Made by a program: the position numbers and the translations under genes. The notes below the pieces were generated by a model that ran no database searches, was not told where the DNA came from, and was given only the letters and a program-made list of their open reading frames with translations. This document shows, one piece after another, positions 12,206 to 22,377 of a DNA stretch of 64,000 nt. This DNA is from Opeltia flavorubescens (taxonomy: Eukaryota > Ascomycota > Lecanoromycetes > Teloschistales > Teloschistaceae): contig KE546972.1 of NCBI GenBank assembly GCA_000442125.1, positions 766,022 through 830,021 on the forward strand. Reading direction: 5' to 3'. Position 1 is the stretch's first letter, and each line of letters starts with the position of its first letter.

Positions 12206-14998
12206 ATGGCCTTACCACAGCAAGCCTTCACATTCCGCTCACCCTCTTCATTCTCTTGGCTGAAGAGAAGTAACGAAAACGATGGCTTGTGCGACGAGTG
12301 CGTGAAGCTTAATCTAGAAGAAAGCTTTGCCAACGCCTTCGCCTTGTATGAAGGAGCTCGAAGGGGCAGGAACACCCGAAGACTGGAAGTCTACCGTTCC
12401 AATGCAGGCCCTCCGTATCTCGGACACTTCTACTATGTCACATCCATGGGCAAGCGACTATCAAGCCCAAGCCTTTGCAAGCTCTGCAGTTTTCTCAAGC
12501 AAACATGCCCTAACCCGAACATAGGCACGTATAAGCTACTCGCCATTTGTACCAGTGAAAGCTACCATTTCGAGGTTCCAAAGAAGAACACTCGCGGACG
12601 GCCAGAGAAGAGACCATGGGGCGAGGTCGAGCATAATGTTTTCATGGCATTAGCGCCAGAGGTACCTTTGATTCCCAAGACTGGTGTTCCCTTACGATGG
12701 ATGGAGAACGAACTCCCTAAGACCGGAGCAATCTACCGACTGTCTCACCGGACACCGCCTGAGAGAATGCGACTTGCTTTGCCGCGTATTGTCTCACCAA
12801 GCGCAGATATTCAACTTGCCGGGTCCTGGCTCGACTGTTGCCGGCAAGCCCACAGGTCTTGCGGCCCGAAGAAACCCAATGGGGCGTCGCTGCCCGGCTT
12901 CCGCGTCATCAATTGTGCGAGATCTCCTCTAGTCATCGAGGATCAGCCATGGTCAGAGAATTATGTCGCCCTTAGTTACGTGTGGGGCCCGCCATCAGGA
13001 CAGTGGACAAAGACGATTCTCGACGCGGTGGAAGTAACGAAGCGGATGGGAGAGCAATATCTTTGGGTTGACCGGCTCTGCATCAATCAATCAAACCTAC
13101 AAGAGAAACAGAACCTCATATCCAGGATGGATGCCATCTACGACGGTGCTGTCTTTACCATCGTAGCCGCTGCGGGTGACGCGAGGACTGGCCTGCATGG
13201 CATAAACGCCCATCGAAAAGCGCAGCCTCAGGTCGAGTTGGAATGTCGGACCACCAACTTCATCCTGGCAAGTAGTGCTGCTGGCTCCACTCTAGATCCC
13301 TACCCCAAATTTATCGGTATTACGAAAGAAGAGTATGAAAAAAACGCAGAAGATTCGGTGTGGCTGGATCTGCACCGCTTCGGGCTGAATTCCAAAGTAG
13401 TTTTTACAAGTGAAGATATGGAAAAATTTCAGGAGCAAGAAGAGATCATGGAGACACATGGTATCTCACGTGAGCATCTGGAGGTTTTTCAAGACATGGC
13501 AGACGACGTCGGGCTTTCGATCGCTAAGTGGATGCCCGATATGAAGCTCCTCGCTCAAGCTAAAGGTATTCCGTTGCAGGATCTTGCACCTTGCATGCTC
13601 CGAGAGATAGCAACTGCAGCTGGCGTACCGGCAGACAATGCCGGGAGTATCACAAGCAGACCAACACAGTCAGCTTCAGGCTCTTCTAAGAAAGAAAGGG
13701 CCCTGCCTCCGGGTGCACTCGCAGGTAGGACAACTTTGGTGTCGACACTGGAGGATCCTCGAATTACCATCCGACGTTCCGATTGGGCTACACGTGGCTG
13801 GACATATCAGGAAGGCGTCCTTTCAAATCGGCGACTTGTATTTACTGAGCAGCAAATGTATTGGGAGTGTCGTGGCATGGCTTACAATGAATCGCTCGAT
13901 CTTCTAGATCTGTATGACCCGTCTGAGACTCGCTTCGCCGATTTTATGTTGTCTGGAATCTTTGACGGGGATCTTCACCGTGTGCCTGAGATGCAGTACG
14001 GCTTTCAGACACCGGATGTTGTCGATGTGTTGCAGCAAGTCCTCAAACTAAGCAGCCACATACGTGCTTTTACTCGGCGCAATCTAAGTTACGATAGTGA
14101 TGCATTGAACGCCTTCCTCGGAATCGCAGCGCGGTACTCAACGAACAAAGGTCTTTCACTGCTCTTGGGATTGCCCGTTTGGACGGGCTCGTTTGCGACC
14201 GGAAAACCCGGCCTGCAAGATACATTTGCATTATCGACTTCATCCTGGATCCATATCGCACCACGAACGGTGAAGGATTTGGAGATGTTTGTGACGGACT
14301 GCAGGCGACGCCCCCAATTCCCATCGTGGACATGGCTTGGTTGGAAAGGACGGGTCGACTTCAGTACTACAAATGCTGATTGCATAGACGAAGACGTAGA
14401 CGCAGTCGACGATGACAATTGCGACTTAACTTATTATGAGGACTCCGTGCTTGAGGACTTTTTTAGAGTGATGACTAGCGAAACTTGGGCCGGCAGCATT
14501 AATCGGCTTTGGTCGGCAGACATGATACTCCACGCAAGCGATGGCAGCGAGGCGACGTTGCTGGAAGGAGAAGTACCCATCACTGGTCTGGCTACCGACC
14601 AGAGCAAAACTTGGCTACTCACCATTCGTGAACCGTTCGTACTATGCCATATGGTTTTCATGCACTTCAAGGACGACGATCAGCGGCGACGATTGATGGG
14701 CAAGCGAGTGCAGCTTCATTTGTCGGTGCCCATCTCCGAGGCGGAATTGAGGACTGGTCACAAAAATGGTAAACTGGCGACTGTACTTGTCTTTGCGAGT
14801 ACGGTGCCTTTCGTTTGGAATGGCGTGGCTCGATTCCTGGTCCTTCGGAAGGTAGACGATACCGGGCCACGCTGGGAAAGGATAGGTAGCCTGAGTATTA
14901 CGCTGGGGGAATGGGGACTTGGCAAGTGTAAGAATGAAGCTGAGATGATTGCTGCGCTGCCTGTGAAGAAGTTTGGAGGAGATCTCGTCTTGACTTGA
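12206..14998 (+). CDS. HET-domain (heterokaryon incompatibility) protein
   Basis: Single exon of 930 codons. The start is the ATG at 12206 (MALPQQAFTF); the frame extends only three codons further upstream, to a TTG. The HET domain begins near residue 250: YVALSYVWGPPSG, then LWVDRLCINQSN and MDAIYDGAVFTIVAAAG. A second block near residue 520 (DWATRGWTYQEGVLSNRRLV, then FTEQQMYWEC) is the usual end of the domain. About 190 residues of insert separate the two blocks, longer than the common spacing. The C-terminal third carries a PSWTWLGWKG-type motif found in many HET proteins. Such proteins act in the cytoplasm in non-self recognition and regulated cell death after hyphal fusion; for this copy that role is inferred from family only. 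It appears intact and lies about 3 kb from the AT-rich block. Confidence 0.93.
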   Translation: MALPQQAFTFRSPSSFSWLKRSNENDGLCDECVKLNLEESFANAFALYEGARRGRNTRRLEVYRSNAGPPYLGHFYYVTSMGKRLSSPSLCKLCSFLKQTCPNPNIGTYKLLAICTSESYHFEVPKKNTRGRPEKRPWGEVEHNVFMALAPEVPLIPKTGVPLRWMENELPKTGAIYRLSHRTPPERMRLALPRIVSPSADIQLAGSWLDCCRQAHRSCGPKKPNGASLPGFRVINCARSPLVIEDQPWSENYVALSYVWGPPSGQWTKTILDAVEVTKRMGEQYLWVDRLCINQSNLQEKQNLISRMDAIYDGAVFTIVAAAGDARTGLHGINAHRKAQPQVELECRTTNFILASSAAGSTLDPYPKFIGITKEEYEKNAEDSVWLDLHRFGLNSKVVFTSEDMEKFQEQEEIMETHGISREHLEVFQDMADDVGLSIAKWMPDMKLLAQAKGIPLQDLAPCMLREIATAAGVPADNAGSITSRPTQSASGSSKKERALPPGALAGRTTLVSTLEDPRITIRRSDWATRGWTYQEGVLSNRRLVFTEQQMYWECRGMAYNESLDLLDLYDPSETRFADFMLSGIFDGDLHRVPEMQYGFQTPDVVDVLQQVLKLSSHIRAFTRRNLSYDSDALNAFLGIAARYSTNKGLSLLLGLPVWTGSFATGKPGLQDTFALSTSSWIHIAPRTVKDLEMFVTDCRRRPQFPSWTWLGWKGRVDFSTTNADCIDEDVDAVDDDNCDLTYYEDSVLEDFFRVMTSETWAGSINRLWSADMILHASDGSEATLLEGEVPITGLATDQSKTWLLTIREPFVLCHMVFMHFKDDDQRRRLMGKRVQLHLSVPISEAELRTGHKNGKLATVLVFASTVPFVWNGVARFLVLRKVDDTGPRWERIGSLSITLGEWGLGKCKNEAEMIAALPVKKFGGDLVLT

Positions 14999-16232
14999 TA
15001 CACTTCAAATGGCTTTTACGCTCTCTTGCCATTGCGGTGTCGATCTAGGGTGTCTTTCTAGCTGGGTTAAGGGTATTACACTCGGAGATCGTGGGCGCTA
15101 CTAGAGGACTGCAATCATATAAAGAACTCTCAGATCAGGGAGTATCAAGGCATGCTTCTCACTGAAGCTTAATGCCTCGAACACCGAACCCAGAAGGTGG
15201 ACAATGCCAACGACTACACCAATCTGGCCGAATATGCAGGGCTAATTTCCCTGGTCTATCTTACCTTTCAATCACTGGCGTGGACGACTTTCAGCTTTCA
15301 GGCATGATGTCTCGGGTTTTCATGGTATTGAAAGTACGACATTGGCAAGTGTTGCAGCAGCTGCATACTTCTACTCAATTCATCTTGATTCAAATCAAGC
15401 GGACCACATTTCGTGCTAGACCTCACTGATATCGCCTGCCTTCTGTGTTCTTGAGCAATGACGTGCTAGGCAAATAAGGTCGAGGATTCAGCAGCGTGAG
15501 TTGAACTTTTAGAAGATAATTTTAGAAGAGCAGGAAGCATTTGAGAACTTGCCCAACGGGAACAATTCATCGAGGATAGAAACATGCTCGATATGATCTA
15601 ATTCCTAGGGCATCACAGGACGGTCACCAGATCTAACCTTAGCAAAACACCCCACAATTGGGCGTTTTCGTTTCGGGTCGTCGTTCGTTGTCATTCCAAC
15701 AAAATTGTTTGTTGGCCCCCATCGACTTCAAGCGCGCGGAAATGATTGGCGCGGAAACAGTCTATTGGCGACAAAGTGGGTATCTCTAAGTTTCACGACA
15801 ACCACTCAAGCCAACATATGTACCGTGCACGTATGCAAGAGAAGGCACTTCGTGATTTTAACCTTTTTCTTCACGTGCCTAGGTCGGTCAAGCTGCAGAT
15901 GACCTGCATTTTCACTGCAAAAATGGATGCCGAGATTGCCCAGTCCGTGCTTTCGACTGGACTATGGCTTCTGGACGAGGGTCTAGTGCCAAGGGGGCCT
16001 TGGACACCGAAAGCTGGGGTTCTCGGTAATCTGACAATACGAAATTTGGTTTCTCGACTCCCGTCTTTGATTCAATTTCACTTGGAATCATCTTCTCTGT
16101 TTGTGCGAATGCGCTTCCATGAACTTTGTGGAAGTGACCCTGTAATGTCTTCAGTCAAGGCGCCTATAGCCTCGCCTGCTGTACTCTAAAAACGCCTGGC
16201 GAGCGGCTCCGTCACCACCTCAAGGTGAGACA
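14999..16232. other. Intergenic 1.2 kb, no supported gene
   Basis: An 85-codon ATG frame at 15172 and a 147-codon frame at 15746 (which begins with TTG, not ATG) are present, but neither shows a family motif or splice continuation. The 3' half holds the promoter of the rhodopsin-family gene. Confidence 0.4.
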
Positions 16233-17704
16233 ATGTCAGACCAAACGGGCAAAATCCCCGAGCTTGCCATTAAGGTATGCTTCCCGCTGGCCAGAGTTTT
16301 CCTCCGTGATTCTGTCACTTGTCTCTATGCGCTCGCTTGATCTCTATCAAGCGCTCAATTGAGGAGTATCTGCAAAAATAGAGTTGACACAATGTCAGAT
16401 AGTCACCGGTCTCTCATACGGCGCCGCCATCTCCGTCGCGATTGCGCGCATAATCCTACGTCTACATGCCAACAAAGGGCTGCGCCTGGCAAAGCGACTA
16501 CAACTTGATGACTGGCTCCTCGTTGTCGCCTGTGCAAGTCTAACTGCCGGAACTGCTGTCCTCTTCGACGCCACACCAACCGTCTACCTGATCGAAGCAA
16601 CGAGCCTCAACCCCACGGGCCTTTTTGGCGGCGGTGGAGCAGGTATCAAAGATCTGAATACCCTGCTTGTAAAACTTGACTTCTTTGCACGGTTCAATTG
16701 GATCTATCTCATTCTGACATGGACGACCATCTTTGCCGTTAAGTTTGGATTTCTGTCCTTCTTCCGGACTTTGGTAGCGAGGCTACCGGGGATTCATCTC
16801 TACTGGCGAATCGTGGTCGGGGTTACGATTATTGTGTATCTTTTCTCGCTGGTTGACGGCGTGGTTGCATGTCCGCACGTCGGTTTAAGAGCTTGTATGT
16901 CTCCTACATATTACGTTTTCTGCATTTCAGACGGGAGAATCGGTCCTAACAGTGCAGCAGTATCGTGTTCGGTCGACTATGCCCGCAAGATCGGAGCTAT
17001 AGCAATCGCCCTGGACATTCTGACAGATGTAATGAGTACGTATCCAACGTTCATCCCCGTCTGATATCAAGAAGAACCCCTCTCTAATGTGCATTTCAGT
17101 CCTAGCAATCCCGCTTAACATTCTATGGCGGGTAAAGATGCAGACGCAGCAAAAACTCGGTCTCGCCGCCTTCCTCTGCCTGCAGGTACTTATGATCGTA
17201 CTGGCCATCATCAGGATCTCTGGTTTCGTCTACCACGATGCCTTCGACATGGGCTGGGTCTACCTCTGGCAGCAGATCGAGTCCTGTGTCTCCGTTTCCG
17301 CGATTTCCTTGACGGCATTCCGGATCATGTTTGTCGCGAACGCGAGTCGTCGGTCTGGACGCAACCCTTGGCAATGGACGGATTCATTCAAGCGGCGCTT
17401 CTATCGGAAGTATAGCGAGGGACAGTCGGGGTCGGGAGAGTTGGATGACGTGAGTATTCCGGGCGCTACGATGACGGGGATGAGGACTGCGATTGGGGCA
17501 CCTCCCAGGACGAGGGATGGGACGACGATGTTCTCGATTTTCGATGAGGAGGCGGAGGAGTATCCGCTTAGACCGATAGCTATGAGGAGACCGCTCGGAA
17601 GGTTGAGGGCTGGGGAGCATTTTAGGAGATCGTCACTGAGAAGGCATAGAGGTGATGATCATGCTGCGGGAATTGGGCTGGGAAGACCTCAACGCCTGTA
17701 CTGA
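16233..17704 (+). CDS. Fungal rhodopsin-family seven-transmembrane protein
   Basis: Integral membrane protein of the large fungal rhodopsin/PTH11-like group. Four exons: 16233-16274, 16399-16894, 16961-17035 and 17100-17704; introns of 124, 66 and 64 nt; 405 residues. Exon 1 encodes only MSDQTGKIPELAIK and joins in phase 0 to IVTGLSYGAAISVAIARI. The second intron (GTATGT ... CTAAC ... GCAG) is a multiple of three with no stop. Removing it gives GLRALSCSVDYARKIG, the expected extracellular Cys-bearing loop, so read-through would add 22 residues. Hydrophobic spans fit seven TM helices, with the family-like LQLDDWLLV loop near the start, LDILTDVM and IPLNILWRVKM later, and a charged cytoplasmic tail of about 120 residues. 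Receptor-like function is inferred from the family; ligand unknown. It is the last intact gene before the AT-rich block. Confidence 0.9.
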
Positions 17705-17806
17705 ACATACTAGAGATAATGCATTAATGGTAATGTTGAATAGATTTAAACTTATTCCGTGCCACCTTTAGACAATATGCTTCATGCGCGCAGGACGGTG
17801 AAAATT

Positions 17807-17816
17807 ATGACGTCAT
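17807..17816. promoter_or_regulatory. Palindromic CRE-like bZIP site ATGACGTCAT
   Basis: A perfect 10-bp palindrome containing TGACGTCA, the ATF/CREB consensus bound by fungal Atf1-type bZIP factors. It lies 103 nt downstream of the rhodopsin-family stop codon, at the margin of the AT-rich block. The same 10-mer occurs once more at 45250. Function is inferred from consensus only. Confidence 0.35.
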
Positions 17817-19806
17817 GAATCTTTTCTGATGAAGCAGCTCCTATCATTCACTCCCTGACTTTCTCTACTTCTATTTCGATCTATCTGCTCTACGCTAATT
17901 CAGTATGTTAAAATGTGCTTTCTTAATCCATGAACACTGGGATTTGATTTCTTTTCTCTCTTTCTATCCACTATCAAAGTTAAGCTCTCATGATTCACTA
18001 ATCTAGCTCCTTACTCAATATATATTCCACTTTCGTCCCCATAGTGGTCGAACTATAGTTGCAAGATCGACATATATCAATTTTCGCACAAATTTCACAG
18101 CTATAATCTAGCGTGTAGTTCCTATATACCTTCATTTTGCTCTCTCAAAACACATCAGTCGACCTTCCTTTCTGTTCATCGGGTTTCTAGCATTACCCAG
18201 AAATGTGGGATATATTTATGAACCTTTTGTATCGTTCAATCTCACAGTCGGTAGAAGAGTCTGAAATGATATATCTCTTATGGCATTCATTTCCTTTCCA
18301 TTATCTCGTTTGTGGATATTTTTCAAAGAATGTTTCTATATTACAGCTATTTTCAGCACCTTGGTCATAATGTATTCATTCATAGAATTTAAATTGAAGC
18401 CGGATCAGCATCCTCACTTGCGCAGGTGGGATGCTACCGCTTTTGCCCGATATACGAGCCTAAATTTTCGACGATATATACCATCATATAGAGCCGAAAG
18501 GGGGCTGGCTTTGTGATACAATACATAGAAACGTGGAGAGGGTATCAAAATACGTTTTCTCAACACTAGAGACTTTCGGGTCTTTTTGCTCCAAGACATG
18601 CTTAGGCAGGGTATAAGATTCGGCAAAATGGCGCTAAGGTTGTGGATTGAAGATCGGATACACCACCATCCTTACCCACAACTCCACAGAGATATACACT
18701 TCGAACATCCTTCTCATTCGAGGAGCTTTGCTACTTTCCAATATGGACACTCAATGGTACGTTGGGCAAGTCATGGTATGTCCTGGGGCTGTATCTAAAA
18801 TTTACTACATTTCGGATCGTCAACAACCATGAGCTCATAGGCCTTTTTATCGCTATGACGGCCAGACATGATGGAAAAACCGAAATTCCACGGCTCGGGA
18901 AGATTTCCGAAAGCTCCAATGCGAAAGTAAGCAGAAATTTATCAAAGATGTGACTGGACACAGCCTCACTTCAAGCAAAAAAGAGGTGGAATTTGGTCTC
19001 ATGAGAAGGATGGCAACTTACAGCAAAAGTTTTAGAGATAGAGTGGCAAGGCTCAGCGGAAATTGACGACGACTTAAAAGCAATCGAAAACCAATACCAG
19101 AAGATTGCGGCTACATTCAATTATAAGACGATGGGTATCACTACCTATCTACGATCACCGTCGAAGTTAGGTTAAGAACTGTACACGGTCTACATCTGTT
19201 CATACCTGCTATATTATGAGAAAGCTTCAGCATAAATACCCAATTTAAGGAGGCACGACAAATTTCGCATGACTTACATGGGGTTGGAGGAAAGCTAAAG
19301 CAGAATGAGCAACAGATTTGAGACGAACTCTGAAGGGAAGCGGATGCTTTCATGGCTCCGAGTGAAGCTATAAAATGGAAGATCGTCTTTTAACGAAGGA
19401 ACGCCAGGTCGGCAGTGTTGACCCTTATCTTCTAGCTTAAATGATTATGAATATTACGAATCTCACAGACTACCTGAAAGAAAAGATCAGACGACAGCAT
19501 CGAGGGAAGTATACAGTCGCTCTCTGCTCACTTGGTGTTATTCACGGAAAGAAATCATCCATGTTACTGAGACCATGGACAAGGACATGATCTTACATAT
19601 GACTAGCACGCACCTTCAATAACGAGCTCAATAAGAATATTGATGCTCATCACGAGGAGAGACTACAGTAGCGTAGTACATGAACAGTCACGAATCTGAT
19701 TGGAAAACTCACAAGCCTTATATTCTTCAATCCTTGAAGTACAATCGAAGGATTTCAATGTAGAAATGATAGGATATTCTCAAGTAGAACTTACCAGAAA
19801 ACTCCT

Positions 19807-20115
19807 ATGAGTTCGCATCGAGCAATTCTCGCCACACTGATGTCTCGTTTATTATATTACGACGAATTCGTTGACAATCTCGTTGATATGAACGTCAACA
19901 GTGGTTTTGGAGAGATGGAAGAGCTCTTCTTAAATACTCTCGTGGAAGACCATTTGCTTTCTCGATATCTCGCGTTGACATACTCGCTGCAGAACTTGGG
20001 ACAAAACCATATCTCTATGCGCTCACTAGGAGCGTTTCCATGGGTATATCTGCGGTACCGATACCCTGCAATATACTCGAAGGATGATCTCCTGTGGAAC
20101 GAACCAGATGAATGA
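19807..20115 (+). other. Unrecognised 102-codon frame in the AT-rich block
   Basis: The ATG frame at 19807 encodes a chain (MSSHRAILATLMSRLLYYDE...) with balanced composition, unusual for this block. It ends 0.6 kb before the helicase-like island in the same orientation and could be part of the same old gene. No domain is recognised. Confidence 0.25.
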
Positions 20116-20698
20116 GCGATCATCAAATGATATCCAACTAGCTAAGGGATTGTCAAGACCCATTGACAAGTACATTCATTGCTCTCGGATATTTCCTATC
20201 GGCTCAAACGAGCTGTGTCCGGATTTCGAAGTGGCCTGGTAGGATTTAGTGAAACCTTGCCTGACAGGTATACGTTCCTCATGCCTACACGAGATTTGTA
20301 CGGTTTCGTTTGAAACATGGCTCGCGCTGCAACTCGAGACGGAGCAAGAATGATTTGAAGCAGTCTGCCGCATTACGTTTTAACAACAGCGACTTGTCAC
20401 TATTGAAGCCCAGATTCTAGGATTTTATTGTTAACAGAGAAGCATCACCTGGAACAGCACGCGATCTACTGCTATTTTAACAGAATTAGGATTATTCGTT
20501 CTTTTTCAGCGGCCGATTGTCAAATTTCAGCGCTTTTTCACGCAAAGCCTCAACCTTCTCGTCCAACCGTCCCATCAATGGCCCACAGCTCGACATATCA
20601 GGGGCAGAATAATGAGGACAAGATCTCCATGGACCATGTCAGATATTACTAATCTCGAATTCTCTGACGGATCGGTCGATTCCTATTTGTAAGCCACA

Positions 20699-20993
20699 AC
20701 ACTTGTGGTTGACGAGGCAGGGACAGTGNAGCGTCCACATCTAACAATCTCTAGAATGTTGTTCCTTAACGCAAAAAGACTCCTCCTGGCTGGTTATCCA
20801 TTCAAGCTGCCTGCGTTGGTTCTATCAAAGGAGACCTTAGATCACTGGACTCAATATTACCTTGAAAAGGTATTCAAAGAGCAAGTGTAAATTTTCTAAC
20901 CCGTCAGAAATTTCGTTCGATCAATAGATCATCGAGAGGCATTTCNCATTGAAGATGCTTCAAGTTGAGTGTAGGATACATGATCATCTAAAT
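20699..20993 (+). pseudogene. Fragment of an SF1 (UPF1/DNA2-type) helicase gene
   Basis: The translation TTLVVDEAGT at 20699 matches the Walker B (DEAG) motif of UPF1-type superfamily 1 helicases. It is followed 30 residues later by AKRLLLAGYPFKLPALVLS, equivalent to the GDxxQLPP motif III. About 130 nt further on, MLQVECRIHDHL (20,953-20,993) resembles the conserved QYRMH motif. The order and spacing of the three blocks fit the family. No P-loop block could be identified upstream, and the region is broken several times, so this is a relic. Coding-like sequence from about 19,040 onwards may belong to the same gene. One base within the fragment is n. Confidence 0.5.
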
Positions 20994-22136
20994 TAATATC
21001 TTGAGACCTACATCCACAAAAACGATTCGATCTCACTGCCTTACCAGTCAAGTTTTTCCCTTCCTCAAACAACTCCTCGACCATCCAACGTAGTATAATA
21101 CTACAGCGGGCAGCATTCACGTACTAAAACTTGCTCCACTTGCTGCTTGATGTCAAAGCTTCCTGACAACGGAAGCGGGGAACAAAAGAGGAAGTATTCC
21201 AACCCAAGGTGGGTAATTCTTAATGGCGATTTCTAAACAAATAACTGGAATCGACGAGTTGAGTTGCAGACAGACGTTTTTGATAATAAATCTTGCGGCA
21301 AAGAGAATGCTCCACAAATACACCAAAGATCGTAGGGATTAAAAGCCAGAGGTTGCTTCAAAATTGGGTTCAAGGCGGTTTGATGATAAACCTCAGTCTT
21401 AGGGTGTCAAGATTGAGCTGAACCTGGACTAGATGCGTGTACCAGAGGGCCAATCTTCGAAGAAATCATCGATGGAATGCTCTTCACACGCGGCAAAAAA
21501 TGACTCAATACTCAGATCGATCATCGGTGGATACTATGATTGTACCTTCAAGCGATGTTTGCAATTACGAGAGACAGGCTCCGACCAATTACTCTGGCGC
21601 GTGCAGCCAGCCTCGATCTTGAATCTAAGAATCACGGCTTGAGTAAATCTGTGGCACAAAACTATGACAAAAAAAGCAAGGAACCTACTAACGGCTCTTC
21701 TAACGCATGATCTATTCGGATAGAGTTTTATATTGGGCTAAGATAATAATTAAGCTCCCAAAATTATTTGAAAAAGCGGCTTCAATACTCAATTTACAGT
21801 CTATTGAGTTGAATTGCAATCGGTAGGCCCGAGGAACTTTCCTGGGAGATTTGTCCTCCAGTACAACTACACGGCGGCCCCTACAATTCTCGGGAATGCT
21901 AAGAATCCATCAACATTCGACGTCTAGTCTTCATTCCTAAATTTGGAAAATTGTATGATCAAAGGAAGACAACCGGATTGGTTTACGTGATACAATAATA
22001 TCAAGTCTATACGATGCGCGTCCATTTCGCTCGGGTCATCTATTGGATCTCATAAATTTTTCTTCTCTTCATGCTTCCAACATACGTTTCCTAGTAGTCT
22101 CGACATATGTACCCGGCATATACAATACCCAGAAAC

Positions 22137-22330
22137 GTTTCCCGTAAACGTTTTCCCCCTACTCATCAATCTGATACTGGACCGGTAAAAAACCTGTCCA
22201 TCTTTATCATCTCAAACCTAATCGCTTGGTCGGGACTTTCTCTGGACTGGTAAATACCGGCCCATCATCATCATCGTTTCCCGTAAACGATTCTACTTTT
22301 CCCAATCAAAATCGTTATATACTCCCTTAA
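22137..22330. repeat. Promoter-like stretch with two short repeats and a TATA-like site
   Basis: GTTTCCCGTAAACG occurs at 22137-22150 and again at 22276-22289. A second repeat built on GGACYGGTAAA followed by a CCATC run occurs near 22189 and 22244. A TATATA run at 22315-22322 and then a coding-like stretch follow. The arrangement resembles an old promoter, or the promoter part of a terminal repeat, of a decayed unit. No second long copy was found in the window. Confidence 0.3.
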
Positions 22331-22377
22331 AAGTTGTAGACCTTGAGTGTCTACGTTGGCTAACAATTTCAAGGACT

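Noticed and set aside
15746-16189. 147-codon frame upstream of the rhodopsin-family gene
   Set aside because: No ATG at its start, no motif and no splice continuation.
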